Shown piece after piece: positions 9,844 to 20,209 of a stretch of 64,000 bases of DNA. This DNA comes from Rhynchopus sp. YZ270_cl-10 (lineage: Eukaryota > Euglenozoa > Diplonemea > Diplonemida > Diplonemidae), in NCBI GenBank assembly GCA_964035575.1, contig OZ037863.1, forward strand, positions 1,032,001-1,096,000, written 5' to 3'. The notes beneath the pieces are model-generated. The model did not search any database. It worked only from the letters and a program-made list of their open reading frames with translations, and was not told where the DNA came from. The position numbers and the translations under genes were made by a program. Every line of letters begins with the position of its first letter. Position 1 is the stretch's first letter.

Positions 9844-10456
9844 ATATGGGTGAATGCGTAAAACCCCCCCTCCCCTAAATTTCACTACGATTTTTGATTT
9901 TTTTTTATTTCTGTTGGGAGGCTATGAGAGGTCGAGGTGCATGTACAAGGGGTGTTTGGGGGGTCTGGGGGGCCTGGGGACCCTGCGGGGGTGTTTTGGG
10001 GTCTTTTTTATGATGTGCGACGCTTTTTTGGACATGAACGTGTATTGTGGCCCGTCTTACCACAGGTTTCACACGTTTTATGTGAAACTGAGGAAACTGA
10101 AGAAATAAAAGACCGCGTTCTCTTAGCCATGCGGTGAAGGGCCTCTGTCATCTCTTCTTCTTCTTGAGGGACAGGATCGTGCTCCTCGTCAGAGGAGTCA
10201 CCGATTATATCGTCCTCGTCAGAGAAGTCACCGATTATATCGTCTTCTGGGGGTAGGGAGTAAAAATAGCCTAAAAACACGCAAAAATACCCCAAAATGG
10301 GTCAAAATAAGTATATTTTTGCCCAAAAGCCCCCAAAACCCGCCGGAAAATGGTTTTGGGGGTGGTTCTGGGCAGTTTTCGGCGCTGATTTCTGGTAAAA
10401 CCTCAAAAATCGTAGTGAAATTTAGGGGAGGGGGGGTTTTACGCATCGACCCATAT
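9844..10456. mobile_element. DNA-transposon-like element with about 53-bp TIRs
   Basis: The left end ATATGGGTGAATGCG, continuing through CCCCTCCCCTAAATTTCAC to GATTTTTGA, is repeated in inverted orientation at 10404-10456 with about two changes. The interior (about 500 bp) carries a very G-rich tract near 9945-10015 and a minus-strand coding relic with a zinc knuckle. Its size and coding relic suggest a deleted derivative of a cut-and-paste transposon. I see no unambiguous target duplication. Confidence 0.75.
10008..10250 (-). pseudogene. C-terminal relic of a zinc-knuckle transposon protein
   Basis: A minus-strand frame inside the TIR element reads acidic repeats (DEDDIIGD and a variant), a short basic helix and then a CCHC knuckle, CETCGKTGHNTRSC, followed by KKRRTS and a stop. 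The spacing C-x2-C-x4-H-x4-C and its place at a protein C-terminus match the tails of several transposase families. No catalytic domain remains between the TIRs, so the family cannot be named. The frame runs into AT-rich sequence upstream without a credible start. Confidence 0.55.
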
Positions 10457-10504
10457 GCATTAGTGCCTTTTCCCTGTGTTTTCAATTGATAAAAAACTAA
10501 TAAA

Positions 10505-10751
10505 AACAACACTTTTCAGCAGTGGAAGGTTGTGTATTATATCGAGTGGACGCACCCTCAAAACCAGCTCCGTTATTTATAAACACAACTTTTCACACCG
10601 ACCCTCGGGTCAAAACACTTTTTCTTTTCTTTTCCGTTCTTTTCTTTTCCCTACCTTTTCACCTTCCCCTTCCCCTTGCCTTTATTTTATTGATTTCCCC
10701 TTTCCATGCATGGCCATGTTTAGTAAAACTTTCTTAATCTTCCTGACGTCA
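10505..10751 (+). repeat. 238-bp direct repeat, copy 2
   Basis: Nearly identical to 8878-9115, with an extra CATGCATGGC near position 10705. The A tail is short (CACAAAAAAAC). The two copies enclose 1.39 kb containing the inverted repeat copy and the TIR element. Confidence 0.8.
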
Positions 10752-11999
10752 CAAAAAAACTCGCGTGGTGCGAAACAAACCTCGGTTTGTCTGCACAAAT
10801 CCACAAAGAAGGGTTTTTGAGAGACTGTTGTGCGAACCCCTTTTGGTCCTCCAGACAACGACAGCAAAAAATGCTACGTTGCATCCTGCACGTCATAGGG
10901 TTGTGGTCCATGATTTTGGGGTACTTTTATTTTTTTTTCCAGTCATTAGGTTTTCTTTGATGTTCTGTTGTTGGCCGCAGGGTACTTGTGCTTTCATCCG
11001 GATTGCTGGCATCGTGCGTCGGTTCATTAATAGCTTCACTTTATTTTTCGTGTTCAGCACTCACCCTTTTCCCGGCCTGCGCGCGTGTTTTTTTTTTTCC
11101 ATCTTGCTTTCGGGAATTTCTTTGAACTTATTTTGAAAATGCAACTGTTCACGGTGTTTCATTTTTCCCACTCTCTTCTCTCGCGAATTAAGGTGGCCCC
11201 ATCCATCTTCCAAGCTTATTATCATGGAAACCCTCTTCTGTTGTGTACACGGTGACCTTGGTCATTTGTTGGTTCCTTTGGTTTCCATATTTTTTGTTCA
11301 CAAGAAGGGGCTCACGCCTTTAGCCGAAAGTTGTTCGCCACCCAAAAATAATTCGTGGCTGGACACTATTTTATCATCTATATTATTTGTGTTTTCAACT
11401 CCCCCCTGCCTCAAGATACCGCCAAAGCGACCTATTCAGGCAAGACACTTATCACATCGTTTTTTTTTTCCCTTTGCAGAGGGTGCACAGGGGGTTTCCT
11501 TACTAAAACCAGAGAATCTCACATTTCATAGTAAGTGTACTTACAGTGCTTTTGCACACACCTGCACATCCCCCCATCGTTCAGAGCAATCGCTCGCAAT
11601 TAAAAGAAAGCCGTCGCCCTATGCTATCTTCCCTTACCTTATCCTGTCTGCTGCGTCCACCCAAATTCTATGTCAACGATGTTCGCGAAAAAATTTCGCA
11701 AGTCAAAATTCAGCCACAATACGGTCATTTTGTGCATACCCTGTGACTGTAGTGGCTAGAGAACACGCATGCAGACCTGTTCCTTGCAATTTCCAGTGTT
11801 GTGTTTATCAATGCATGCATCCAGAGGACCTCTGGTTTACGAAGTCGTAGGCACTCCTGTGCAAAAAATTTGACATTTTTTGTTCACATATTCCCCTCCA
11901 TTTTGCTTTCAGTTAATTTCCTTACACTACACACTCCCAACCTCCAGACATAAAACCCCCCGCACACATCCCCATTTTTTTTTTTTTTTTTTTTGAAAA
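10752..11999. other. Spacer upstream of NadA
   Basis: Holds a copy of repeat R5 (10976-11035), pyrimidine-rich tracts and a 208-codon plus-strand frame (11224-11850) that I do not accept as a gene: its composition follows C/T tracts and it shows no domain. Just before the NadA start are CATAAAACCCCCC (about 11949) and a 20-nt T run (11976-11995) ending four A residues from the ATG. Confidence 0.5.
10976..11035 (+). repeat. Dispersed repeat R5, copy
   Basis: GCCGCAGGGTACTTGTGC, then TTTCATCCGGATTGCTGGCA and GTCGGTTCAT. Related sequences at 23432-23500 and 43688-43760 keep GCAGGGT, TGCTTTCRTCCG, GGCATC and GTCGGT in order. Confidence 0.55.
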
Positions 12000-14900
12000 A
12001 TGAAGGCATTTGGAGCTGTCTCACGCATGGCGTCACGGACGCTGACTGCATCTGTTGCAACACAGATTCGTTGCGTCTCTGGGTTTCCTTCCCTGGTCAT
12101 CAAGGCTGATGGCTTCCACCCTCAGGGTGCCTTCGCTGAGGCTCAGGCAGACTTTTTGGTGCCCGATGTGCAGATGGTCTCTCAGCTTGAGAACCTGCTG
12201 AAGGAAACGAACTCTGGTGTTGTGGCGCATTTTTACATGGACCCGGAGCTTCAGGGGGTGCTTGGATCTGTGGACTACCCGCACATTGTGACCAGCGACT
12301 CTTTGGCAATGGCAGATGCGGCTGTGCGGATGGCGGAGGCGGGTGTGGAGCGTATCATTGTGATGGGGGTGGACTTCATGTCGGAGAACGTGCGTGCGGT
12401 GTTGGACTACAAGGGGCACAACAATGTGGAAGTGTTCCGGCTGACGGAGGCTGAGATCGGATGCACCCTTGCGGCGTCTGCGGAGACGAAGTCGTACAAC
12501 CTCTGGCTGCAGAAGGCGAAGGCAAAGGGCAACTCCCTCCACGTTGTCTACATCAACACCTCGCTTCTCACCAAGGCACGCTCGCACGACGTTGTGCCCA
12601 CCATCACCTGCACCTCTGGGAACGTCGTCAAGACCATCCTCCAGGCGTTCTCGCAGGTCCCCGGCCTCACCGTCTGGTACGGACCCGACACACACATGGG
12701 GCACAACATCGTGTCGCTCTTCACAGCCCTCAGTGAGCTTCCCAACGAGGAGATCCAAAAGGTGCACCCAGACCACACCCAGGAGACCCTTAAGGATTTG
12801 ATTCCCCGTCTGGAGGTCTACCCGACAGGTATGAGTTTTCAAGGCGTTTTTTTGGGGGGGTGAATTGGTAACAAAATTTTTGCACCTTCAGGTACCTGCG
12901 TTGTGCACGAGATGTTCGGAACGGACGTTGTGAAGCGTCTTCGCAAGGAGTACCCCGACTGCCTGCACACTGCACACTTTGAGGTGCCCGGGGAGATGTT
13001 CGAGCTTGCGTCTGAGGCGAAGCTGGCGGGGCGTGGTACGGTGGGGTCGACGTCGGACATCTTGAACTTCATCAAGGCACGCATCGACGAGGCTGTCACA
13101 CGGGAGGGTGCACAGCGTGTGCGCGTCACCCTTGGGACAGAGGCAGGCATGATCACACCCATTGCTCGCGACGTCAAGCAGAAGCTCCAGGACACCGGTC
13201 GTGGCGATGTTGAGCTTGAGATTGTCTTCCCCGTCTCGAGCGAGGCTGTGACACAGGACGACGCTATCGGTACTGGTGTCGTGCCCGGGGCAGCAGGCGA
13301 GGGCTGCAGCGCGGCAGGAGGTTGCGCCACATGCAAGTTCATGAAGATGAACAACCTTGACGGACTCATGGACGTGCTCGAGAAGATCAAGGGCGGCAAG
13401 GTATGTTTGATCATCAAGCTGCAAAACACGAAATGGATGTAGGACTGCATGGATGGGTGCCCACGGTTATGTGCCAAGGTGCACTGTCACACCGGTGTCT
13501 GGCGATGTGGGGGTTGCAACAAAATCTTCGTCCCTCTTCGGCTTTTCTCACACCATATACATTCCTTTTTCGCACGATTCTTCGCTTCATCTAAAATAAG
13601 CGAATTGTACTGTGCTCAGGATGGCAGCCCGCAAGGACTCACGCGGTCTCCATTTTATCCACAATTTTATTGTGTATTGTCGGACTCGTCGGGGTACGGG
13701 TTTATATACGGGGTTTCTGTTCTAAGACGCTCATCAGAGAAAAGGTGTCCACTCTGTGGATGGCCACTGATCTGCCAGATCAGTGGCCATCCACCAACTC
13801 GTTGCAGAAGTTGCATCTTACCTTTGCAGGTTTGCGGGTCTTCTTAGGCTTCGTCTTCTTCGGTCGGGAGTCGTCTTCGATTCTTCCGCATCCACATCGA
13901 TGTAGACGATGCCAGACATTTGTGAGGTTGTGGGGGTGTGTATGTGTGGTCTATGTGTTCTCCATGCCCTGAGCACAGTCTCTGTCGCTCCATTGCGGGT
14001 CGTGTCCGTGAGGCGATGTAGCACCACAAACTCCTGGGTGTTGAGCAGTCCATCAACAGTCTTTGCCGCAGCGTTGCTTCTGCGTGGCTGTGGTTCACGA
14101 ACCCCTCGTCTCTGTCTGCATCTCGCTCTTCCACCGGTTCTGGAACGTTTTCCAGTGGAGCTGTGTGGTCTCAGCCGCTTTTTCACGTCTTCCCAGGGAA
14201 CGCAGTTCCCCGTAACTGCCCCGCCTTGACGTCGTAGACCCTCTACAGGCACGACAGTGCAACCCGTCGGCACTAACCTCCAGCCACGGATTTAGTCCTT
14301 AATACATTGAGGAGAGAGGGGGTGAGGCATCCTTATGTGGTCCACCCAGGGCGGTCGTGCCACTGTTCACAAGAGGGCTTTTTGTATTTCAAAATTCAAA
14401 ATTTAAATATCGTTGCTTTTTCTTACACAGTGGGCTCCGTTCAGGTGTTGCCCACTCTAAATTTGTTCTCAAACACACAACACAACAGGACCACCTCAAG
14501 CTGGCTAGCTTCTACCCCAAGGAGTACAAGGAGAACATCTCAGGCAGGTCTGCGGCAGAGGTCGGAGGGGAGACCATTCTCCACATGAGGTCGTTCCAGG
14601 TATGCGTCCTAAGGCAAGCTCAGTGAGAACAGAAATCTCACGTAGAGCATAAGGGTAAAAGCTTGCTCGATACATGATCTTCAGTACCGATCCTCGGTGT
14701 GAAAGCAGGGCCTAACGATCTGTCTTCTTAGGTCTTGAGTAAGATAAATAAATGCAGTGGACCGCCCTCTGAGGAGGCTCCACCCTTTCCTTGGTGTCGT
14801 AGGAATGTAAAGGTGGTGGTCAATTTTCACTTTGCAGCAGGAAACCTCATTTTTTTGTCCAATTTTTTTGGTGTTGCCGAATTGGGGGGGGACCTCTCAT

Positions 14901-15043
14901 TGGTTTCGGGAACACCAATTTTACACAACATCTCAAATTCAATAAAATATTCCTCTTTTTTTGTAGACAACAAAAACCACACCATACCACAGGCATCTGC
15001 AGCACTACCCGAGGAGCTCGTGCAGCACGTCAGCGCCATCTAG
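12000..15043 (+). CDS. nadA: Quinolinate synthase, plant-type
   Basis: Four exons (12000-12828, 12892-13400, 14489-14599, 14993-15043) give 499 residues. NadA is the 4Fe-4S enzyme that condenses iminoaspartate with dihydroxyacetone phosphate to quinolinate in de novo NAD synthesis. Family blocks appear in order: AHFYMD, EIGCTLA (Cys155), TCTSGNVV, WYGPDTHMG, GTCVVHEMFG (Cys279), HFEVPGEMF, VGSTSDIL, LGTEAGM, VVPGAAGEGC, GGCATCKFMKMN (Cys421, Cys424), ILHMRSFQ and LPEELVQHV. The last two blocks sit on exons 3 and 4, which supports the splicing. The order fits the plant/amoeba form, but the SufE domain of plant quinolinate synthases is absent. The first 30 residues are basic, Ser/Thr-rich and lack acids (MKAFGAVSRMASR...), resembling a mitochondrial-type targeting peptide. 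No aspartate oxidase gene is in the window. Confidence 0.95.
13756..13794. repeat. Perfect 18-bp inverted repeat in NadA intron 2
   Basis: Arms GTGGATGGCCACTGATCT and AGATCAGTGGCCATCCAC flank a 3-nt GCC loop. The stem is perfect, GC-rich and lies in the 1088-nt second intron of NadA. Confidence 0.9.
13818..14273 (-). other. Coding-like antisense stretch in NadA intron 2
   Basis: A 151-codon minus-strand frame inside the intron is GC-rich and unlike the AT-rich remainder. It is basic (RRRRSLRRP) with a middle part reading LLNTQEFVVLHRLTDTTRN. I recognise no domain. It may be a decayed piece of a mobile-element gene or of a nested host gene. Confidence 0.3.
14359..14406 (+). repeat. Dispersed repeat R4
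   Basis: CCACTGTTCACAAGAGGGC, then TTTTTGTATTTCAAAATTC. Related copies at 15885-15928, 23848-23884 and 25031-25076. This one is in NadA intron 2. Confidence 0.6.
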
Positions 15044-15884
15044 ATCAACCCAGGGCGCGGTTGAGAAACTCGAAAGATTCCCACTCTCCCGAGTTTTTGT
15101 TTTTAAAGTACAACCCTGGACTAGGCTGAGGGTCACCTCAAAAACTTTTCTGATTTTTTTCTCTCTCTTTTTTGTCTGGGTTGTTCAATGCTGTGCATTG
15201 CTTGGGTCCCACCACTTTGATGCGCCTCAGCATGGACGTCCTTCCCACGGCAAAATATAATGAAGAGCGCATACACACGAAACAGACCAGGAGATATCCT
15301 TGTAGTGTCTGTGTGTGTTCTGCACCCTCTTACCAAATTTTATTTTTCTTTTCTAAAAGTTTTGCCTCTTTTGAAAGGAGTTTTAAAACGTCCATCGCAA
15401 GTCAGCGAGGGGTGTTCCTTCCCCTTTTTTATTCACCTTTTTATAATGCTTTTTGAAGCATGTCTAGGTAGTGGCATGTTCATGTTTCAAAGGCTCTGTG
15501 CGGTCCCAAACCCAGACAAAAGTTCAAGGGTGTGGGTTAGATGGAGGCGGGGTGGGTTGAAACAAATAAACAAAAAAATAAAACAGAAAAAAATCATTAG
15601 TTTATATGAGTAGTATGAAACAATAGAAAACAGAAAACAAAATGAAGTTTGTTTTGTTTCGACCTCACCCTTACCTTCCTCTTTTTTGCCCGCCCGACTT
15701 ATTTTTATTGAATGTATGCGTCCGTCGAGGTGTTTGCATTTTTTTTTTTAGCTTTTAACGGCAACAACACTGCCAGGTGTCATAGTTCTTTCCAAAAAGA
15801 AGATAATCTGTTTTAGTTTTTAAATTACTCATCAAGTTCTTGACAAAATCATAAGTAATGACTGTCAATTTTTTTTTTAATATA

Positions 15885-15928
15885 GGTACACTGTCACGAG
15901 AGGGCTTTTGTATTTCAAATCAACTTTT
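15885..15928 (+). repeat. Dispersed repeat R4
   Basis: GGTACACTGTCACGAGAGGG, then CTTTTGTATTTCAAATCAAC. The fullest copy of R4. Confidence 0.65.
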
Positions 15929-16394
15929 TTTTTGGGAAGCTCGCCAAAGTACGAGGGGCTGACTCGATGTGGTAATTGAAAGCGGTCCCTCCTCCGTTTT
16001 GATAACCCAACGGAGAACTGGGTGCCTGCGTCCACAGAGACGTTTGCACATTCCGACTTCCGCATTTTTTTTGTTTTAATTAAAGGACCGAAGCGAACAA
16101 AAGCAACAAAGGCGCTTGCACTGAACCAACCCCCCCCACTCAACAAAGCAATAATAAAACAAAATACTGGTCAGCACAGAGACTGCTTTTTAGCGGAGTT
16201 CACACTAACCCAATAACTTTTTATCAGAAAAAAAAAAAACGTTTCTATTTTTATTTTATTTCTAGAAAACGACCGATTCTCGTACGAACCAAAGATCGCA
16301 AACAGCGTTCTGTATTCCCCCCTTTCTCCTCTCCTCACCTCCATGGAGGATCATTTTTCCTTTTTTTTAAAACCACCTACACGACGGGACCCAG

Positions 16395-16566
16395 TGACAA
16401 GTGACAAGTGAATTATTTGTCATTTTTATGACAAGTGAAATGCCAAATTGAATCACTGCTCATGACAAGCGATTGTGTGTGTGTATCGTGCGTGATTTCA
16501 CCATGTCATGACAAGTGGGACAACTTGTCACCCTTTTTTTCACTTGTCATTTTCACTTTGTCACTC
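16395..16566. repeat. Cluster of TGACAAGT boxes in both orientations
   Basis: TGACAAGT or TGACAAGC occurs about five times forward, and ACTTGTCA or close variants three times reversed, within 172 bp. One pair forms the hairpin TGACAAGTGGGACAACTTGTCA-like core at 16508-16530. Spacing is irregular. Confidence 0.8.
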
Positions 16567-17621
16567 ACTGGCCCCGTCGTGTACTTTTTTTTAACCCCCT
16601 CCTCGGGGGTTCCTCCTTCCTGCATCTTTTTCCCGGTAAAACCAAATTCATTTTCTTCAATTTTTTGAAGTTCTAAATTGGGACCCTTCGTTCCACATTT
16701 TTTTTCTTCAATGTTTCCCCCCTCCCCCTTTTCCCCCTCTCTCTCCCCAATTGGGGGTTGCTCTTAGCAGTGGGGTTTTTTTTTTGAGAGACAGTTGTCT
16801 TTTCACCCCATTATCATTTTACCACCTTTTCTGTCAATGTTCTCGTACCCTAGTGACTCTTGACCTCGTTGCATCTCCACCCCCGTGAAGGCGAAGCTAG
16901 TTATAACAAAACAAGAGTAAGTATACATATCAACCAACCCACACATACAAAATCTACAAAGCAATAGGATAAAGCTGTCGTCTCAGAAAACCCGGGGGAG
17001 GTTGTGTAACTTGTGGTTGGGAAAAAATGGGGGAGAGAAGAAGAAGGGGGGTTACCTGCTTTTTTTTTTAGTGGAAAAAAAAAAGTGTATAAAGGTAAGA
17101 AAAATGTGTTTTCTGAAAAACAGGAAAAAAAAAAGCAAAAATTGTGTTCTGTTGTTGCAGAAAAAATGTGTCCAAAATGGTAGTTTCTATTATTTTCTCG
17201 GGTAGTCCATTGTGCACGACGGAAGTTATTGTTGTCAGGTGATTGGGTCGGTTGTCTTCAAATAGTTTTGAAAAAAAAGGTGCCGATTGTCGTATGACAG
17301 CTATACTGAAGTTTCCATTGCTCCAAGTAGGCACCTACAACAATAAACAAAAGTAAACTACAGGGAAAATAACCGTAAAAAAAAAAGGACAAAAAAAAAA
17401 CAGCAAAAATAAAAGCCTGCACAATTAAATAGAAATCAGTGTTTGTTGGAGAGCAAAAAAAAGGAAAAAAAGACAAAACAAAAAAATTTGGTCGATACAA
17501 CGAAATAAATACAACAAAAAAATGAACCCCTTCTTTCCCCACCTTCTGATCTGTCAGAGATTCGGCTGACTGTATAACGCAGCCACGATTGCTTTGTTCT
17601 CGGGTGAAGCACGTTTTACCA

Positions 17622-18033
17622 TTAAAGGTTCGCGATTTTTGTTCTTTTGTTTTTCTTCCCCTTTCTTTTCCTTTGTACTTTTCGTATTGGTGTACGAAGG
17701 GTTCGGCGGTGTTCATGGGCGGGGTTGAGGTGTTCGATCCAGAAGCTTTCTGCGTATCCGGCGGAGGATGAAAGCACCACCAACTCCTTCCTGAACCTTC
17801 TCGTCAGAAAGCTTGAGTCTGTCGACGAACCGACCCCTCCTCCGGCTCGTTGTAATTCGAGGTTGACGTTCCAGGTTTTGGGGTCGATTTTTTCCAGGCA
17901 GAACCATGTCGAGGGGGTAGCCAAGTTTGTGCATGTATTTATTCAAATGCGTTCTTCTTGTGCGGCGCGCATACCAGTGCTGTCTGTGGCGCTTCATTGT
18001 ATTGTGGGTACGGCCCGACATATTTGATTTCAC
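17622..18033 (-). other. Coding-like antisense remnant
   Basis: Two overlapping minus-strand frames of about 100 codons have amino-acid composition unlike the spacer (for example KIDPKTWNVNLELQRAGGG, and RHRQHWYARRTRRTHLNKYM). I recognise no family and see no clear start or splice sites. It is probably a decayed gene or mobile-element piece. Confidence 0.3.
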
Positions 18034-18198
18034 CTGAGCTGGTCTCTTTCACCTGTTTTCACAAAGCCCCGCTTCTCCTTTTCCTGCAGGGTGGTGTTTC
18101 CTCCTCGCTTCGATAACAGAACAGAGTGCGGTGCGTTGCATTACATCCACGTGGAATGTTGGACAAAATCCATTTCGTAGCGACAATATAACCACCGC

Positions 18199-18371
18199 AC
18201 ACAAACACAAACACAAACACAAACACAAACACAAACACAAACACAAACACAAACACAAACACAAACACAAACACAAACACAAACACAAACACAAACACAA
18301 ACACAAACACAAACACAAACACAAACACAAACACAAACACAAACACAAACACAAACACAAACACAAACACA
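18199..18371. repeat. (ACAAAC)n hexanucleotide array
   Basis: About 28 uninterrupted copies of ACAAAC end in CACACACAG, 100 bp upstream of the SGNH-like start codon. The perfect uniformity suggests recent slippage. It does not match a common telomere repeat. Confidence 0.95.
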
Positions 18372-18472
18372 CACAGCTCTTACACGGTGCCGTCACCCTA
18401 GGGGACGGTGCTCACAACACACCCCTTTCCCTTTGCTCTATCCCCCACTGCTGCGCACCCTGAGACAGTACA

Positions 18473-19934
18473 ATGAGGTTAGGACGAATGTTCGCGCTGC
18501 TGGCGCTGGCCGCAATGTGCTGTTCCGCCTGCAAGACCGATGCAGACTGCTCCGGGTCTGAGTGGAAATGTGGAAAGTATGATCTTATCAATTTCTTTTT
18601 TTCTTTTTTTTGATACATTCTTGGAGTGTAGTTGTCTTGGTGTGTTACCACAGTTTGTACAATCTCTCTTTCAAAGGGATTATCTTCATAAGAGTGTTAC
18701 ACAAAAAACATCTAATATTCATGGATACTCGCACAATGGGAACTATCCCGTGTACGAATTGCACATTAACTGCTTTCAACACTTGACACATCTTCACAGA
18801 GCGGACAAAGGCAGCACACAAGGCGACCCTTGCTCTGCGCTGTCAGACTTCGAAGCGCTCACCTCAAAGTGCGTCTGCTACGCGCCCGTCTGCATCCCAC
18901 TGACAGCCCCCGCGGAGACCACGAACACACGTGTGCTCTTCATCGGGGATGCGAAGGAAGCCATTCTCGCTTCGGTATGCCCACACCCCCATGTTGCAAC
19001 ACTTCCCTTTTCTCGGAATCTGTTTCCAACCTAATTCGTGCATTTCACCCCCTATGGCACCTTGGCACCATACTCCATCCAACCAAGGCAAAACAATGAA
19101 ACACCACCCACTCCACAGAGCTTCGGCGTACGCTACAGCAATTCATACGACGTGACCTTCGCTGCAGGCGAATCCTGGGGTGTGAACGCGCTGTGGACAC
19201 TGAAGTGCATCGCAACCTGGCTCGAAAACACCCCCACCGCCTGGGAGCACATCGTCATCGGCCTTGGCCGTGTCGACGCCTCCAGCACCTTTGGCGCCTC
19301 CACCTCTCCCGAGGCATACGGGGAGACCCTCGGCAAGGTCTTCAGCCTTCTCCAAGGCAAGGCCCCTACAGCGAAGATCACAGTCTTCCCGGTAGTCCCG
19401 ATGGGGAGAGGGGTGAAGACCACGCACTTCGAGTACGACGTTCTGCGCAGGTTCAACGAGGCGACACGCGCTGCTGCGAAGGACAGAGCGAACTACTGCG
19501 ACTTGATGGGGCGGGCTGCGCTTGGTGCTCCAGGGATATGTGGTCCGGATGGAAACTCCTTGGGAGAATTTGCAGAGGACGTATGCAAGGTGCGCGGCAC
19601 GGACGAAGTCTACGAGCGTGGCACCCCGGTGCAGCTGTCCTCCGCTGACCTCGCGGCAGAGTATTCCTTTGGGTTCACAACACGCCAGGGAGACATGTTT
19701 GTGATCGGTGCCCTCAGCAAATGCCTCCTCTACGCACAACCCTTCGAAACCCTCAAAGACACAACGTCCACACCAGCCCCCTTAGTGGCAGCTTTCTACA
19801 ATGGTTCGCCCAGTGGAGGGGGTAGGACAGTGATTTATAGGAGGGTTAGGGTGCGTGTGCGCGTTCGGGTCAGAGTCCGCGTTCGCGTCCGGGTCAGAAG
19901 GAGAGTCAGGGTTAGAGTCCGTGTCAGATACTAA
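18473..19934 (+). CDS. Secreted SGNH-hydrolase-like protein with an Arg-Val tail
   Basis: Three exons (18473-18576, 18800-18974, 19119-19934) give 364 residues. Splices are GT-AG with GTATG donors and CACAG acceptors, and the frame closes across both introns. A signal peptide (MRLGRMFALLALAAMCCSAC) leads into a short Cys-rich region and then an SGNH/GDSL-like fold: block I reads FIGDAKEA, block III VIGLGRVDA and block V PVQLSSADLAAEY. By alignment with GDS, GxND and DxxHLS, the nucleophile Ser is Ala86, the Asn is Val, and the final Asp/His are Thr and Gln265. It is therefore probably a secreted pseudo-hydrolase or binding protein. Residues from about 333 to the end alternate Arg and Val almost perfectly (RVRVRVRV...) before a final Tyr. 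The SGNH assignment rests on motif order only. Confidence 0.7.
18600..18668 (-). repeat. Dispersed repeat R1 in SGNH-like intron 1
   Basis: Reverse complement reads GAGATTGTACAAACTGTGGT, AACACACCAAGACAACTACA and CTCCAAGAATGTATCAAAAA. Inverted relative to the gene. Confidence 0.75.
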
Positions 19935-20160
19935 AAGAGGATGGGAAAGAAGTTAGGGTGCTGTTCTGTGAGGAGTGTATAAAGTGCACCCTCGGATTTT
20001 TTGTTTTTTTGTCATTTACACAATTTTTTTTGAGGCGGGGTAAATTATGCTACCTTTGATTTTTGACATTCTGCTTGAGTTTTAAATACGATTGGGTGTG
20101 TTGAAGGAGCGCATTCCTTAGCAGATGTCTCTTTTTTTGCTGTGCGATAACGAATATGAC

Positions 20161-20209
20161 AAGGTGACTAAGCACGAGAGGCTTAGGATCATCTTATAAA
20201 CTTTTCTTT
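20161..20209 (+). repeat. Dispersed repeat R2
   Basis: AAGGTGACTAAGCACGAGAG, GCTTAGGATCATCTTATAAA, then CTTTTC and T run. Nearly identical to 21930-21979. Confidence 0.8.

Larger units (their letters stand above)
15044..18472. other. Long spacer between NadA and the SGNH-like gene
   Basis: AT-rich with long T/C and A tracts. Contains repeat R4 (15885-15928), the TGACAAGT cluster (16395-16566), an antisense coding-like remnant (17622-18033) and the ACAAAC array (18199-18371). The remaining frames are homopolymer-driven, for example a Phe/Lys-rich minus frame at 17258-17716. Confidence 0.5.

Noticed and set aside
8878-10751. LTR element bounded by the 238-bp direct repeats
   Set aside because: No TG...CA ends, no primer-binding or polypurine tract, no coding interior of that kind; one copy has its own poly(A) end.
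11224-11850. A 208-residue plus-strand protein upstream of NadA
   Set aside because: The frame follows C/T-rich tracts, shows no domain or splice partner, and ends in low-complexity sequence.
12000-12090. Plastid transit peptide on NadA
   Set aside because: No signal peptide or plastid gene context; the basic acid-free start fits a mitochondrial-type presequence better, though this is not proven.
17258-17716. A Phe/Lys-rich minus-strand protein of about 150 residues
   Set aside because: Composition is explained by A and T homopolymers.
18199-18371. Telomeric or subtelomeric repeat
   Set aside because: ACAAAC does not fit a usual telomere repeat, and the array is short and internal between genes.
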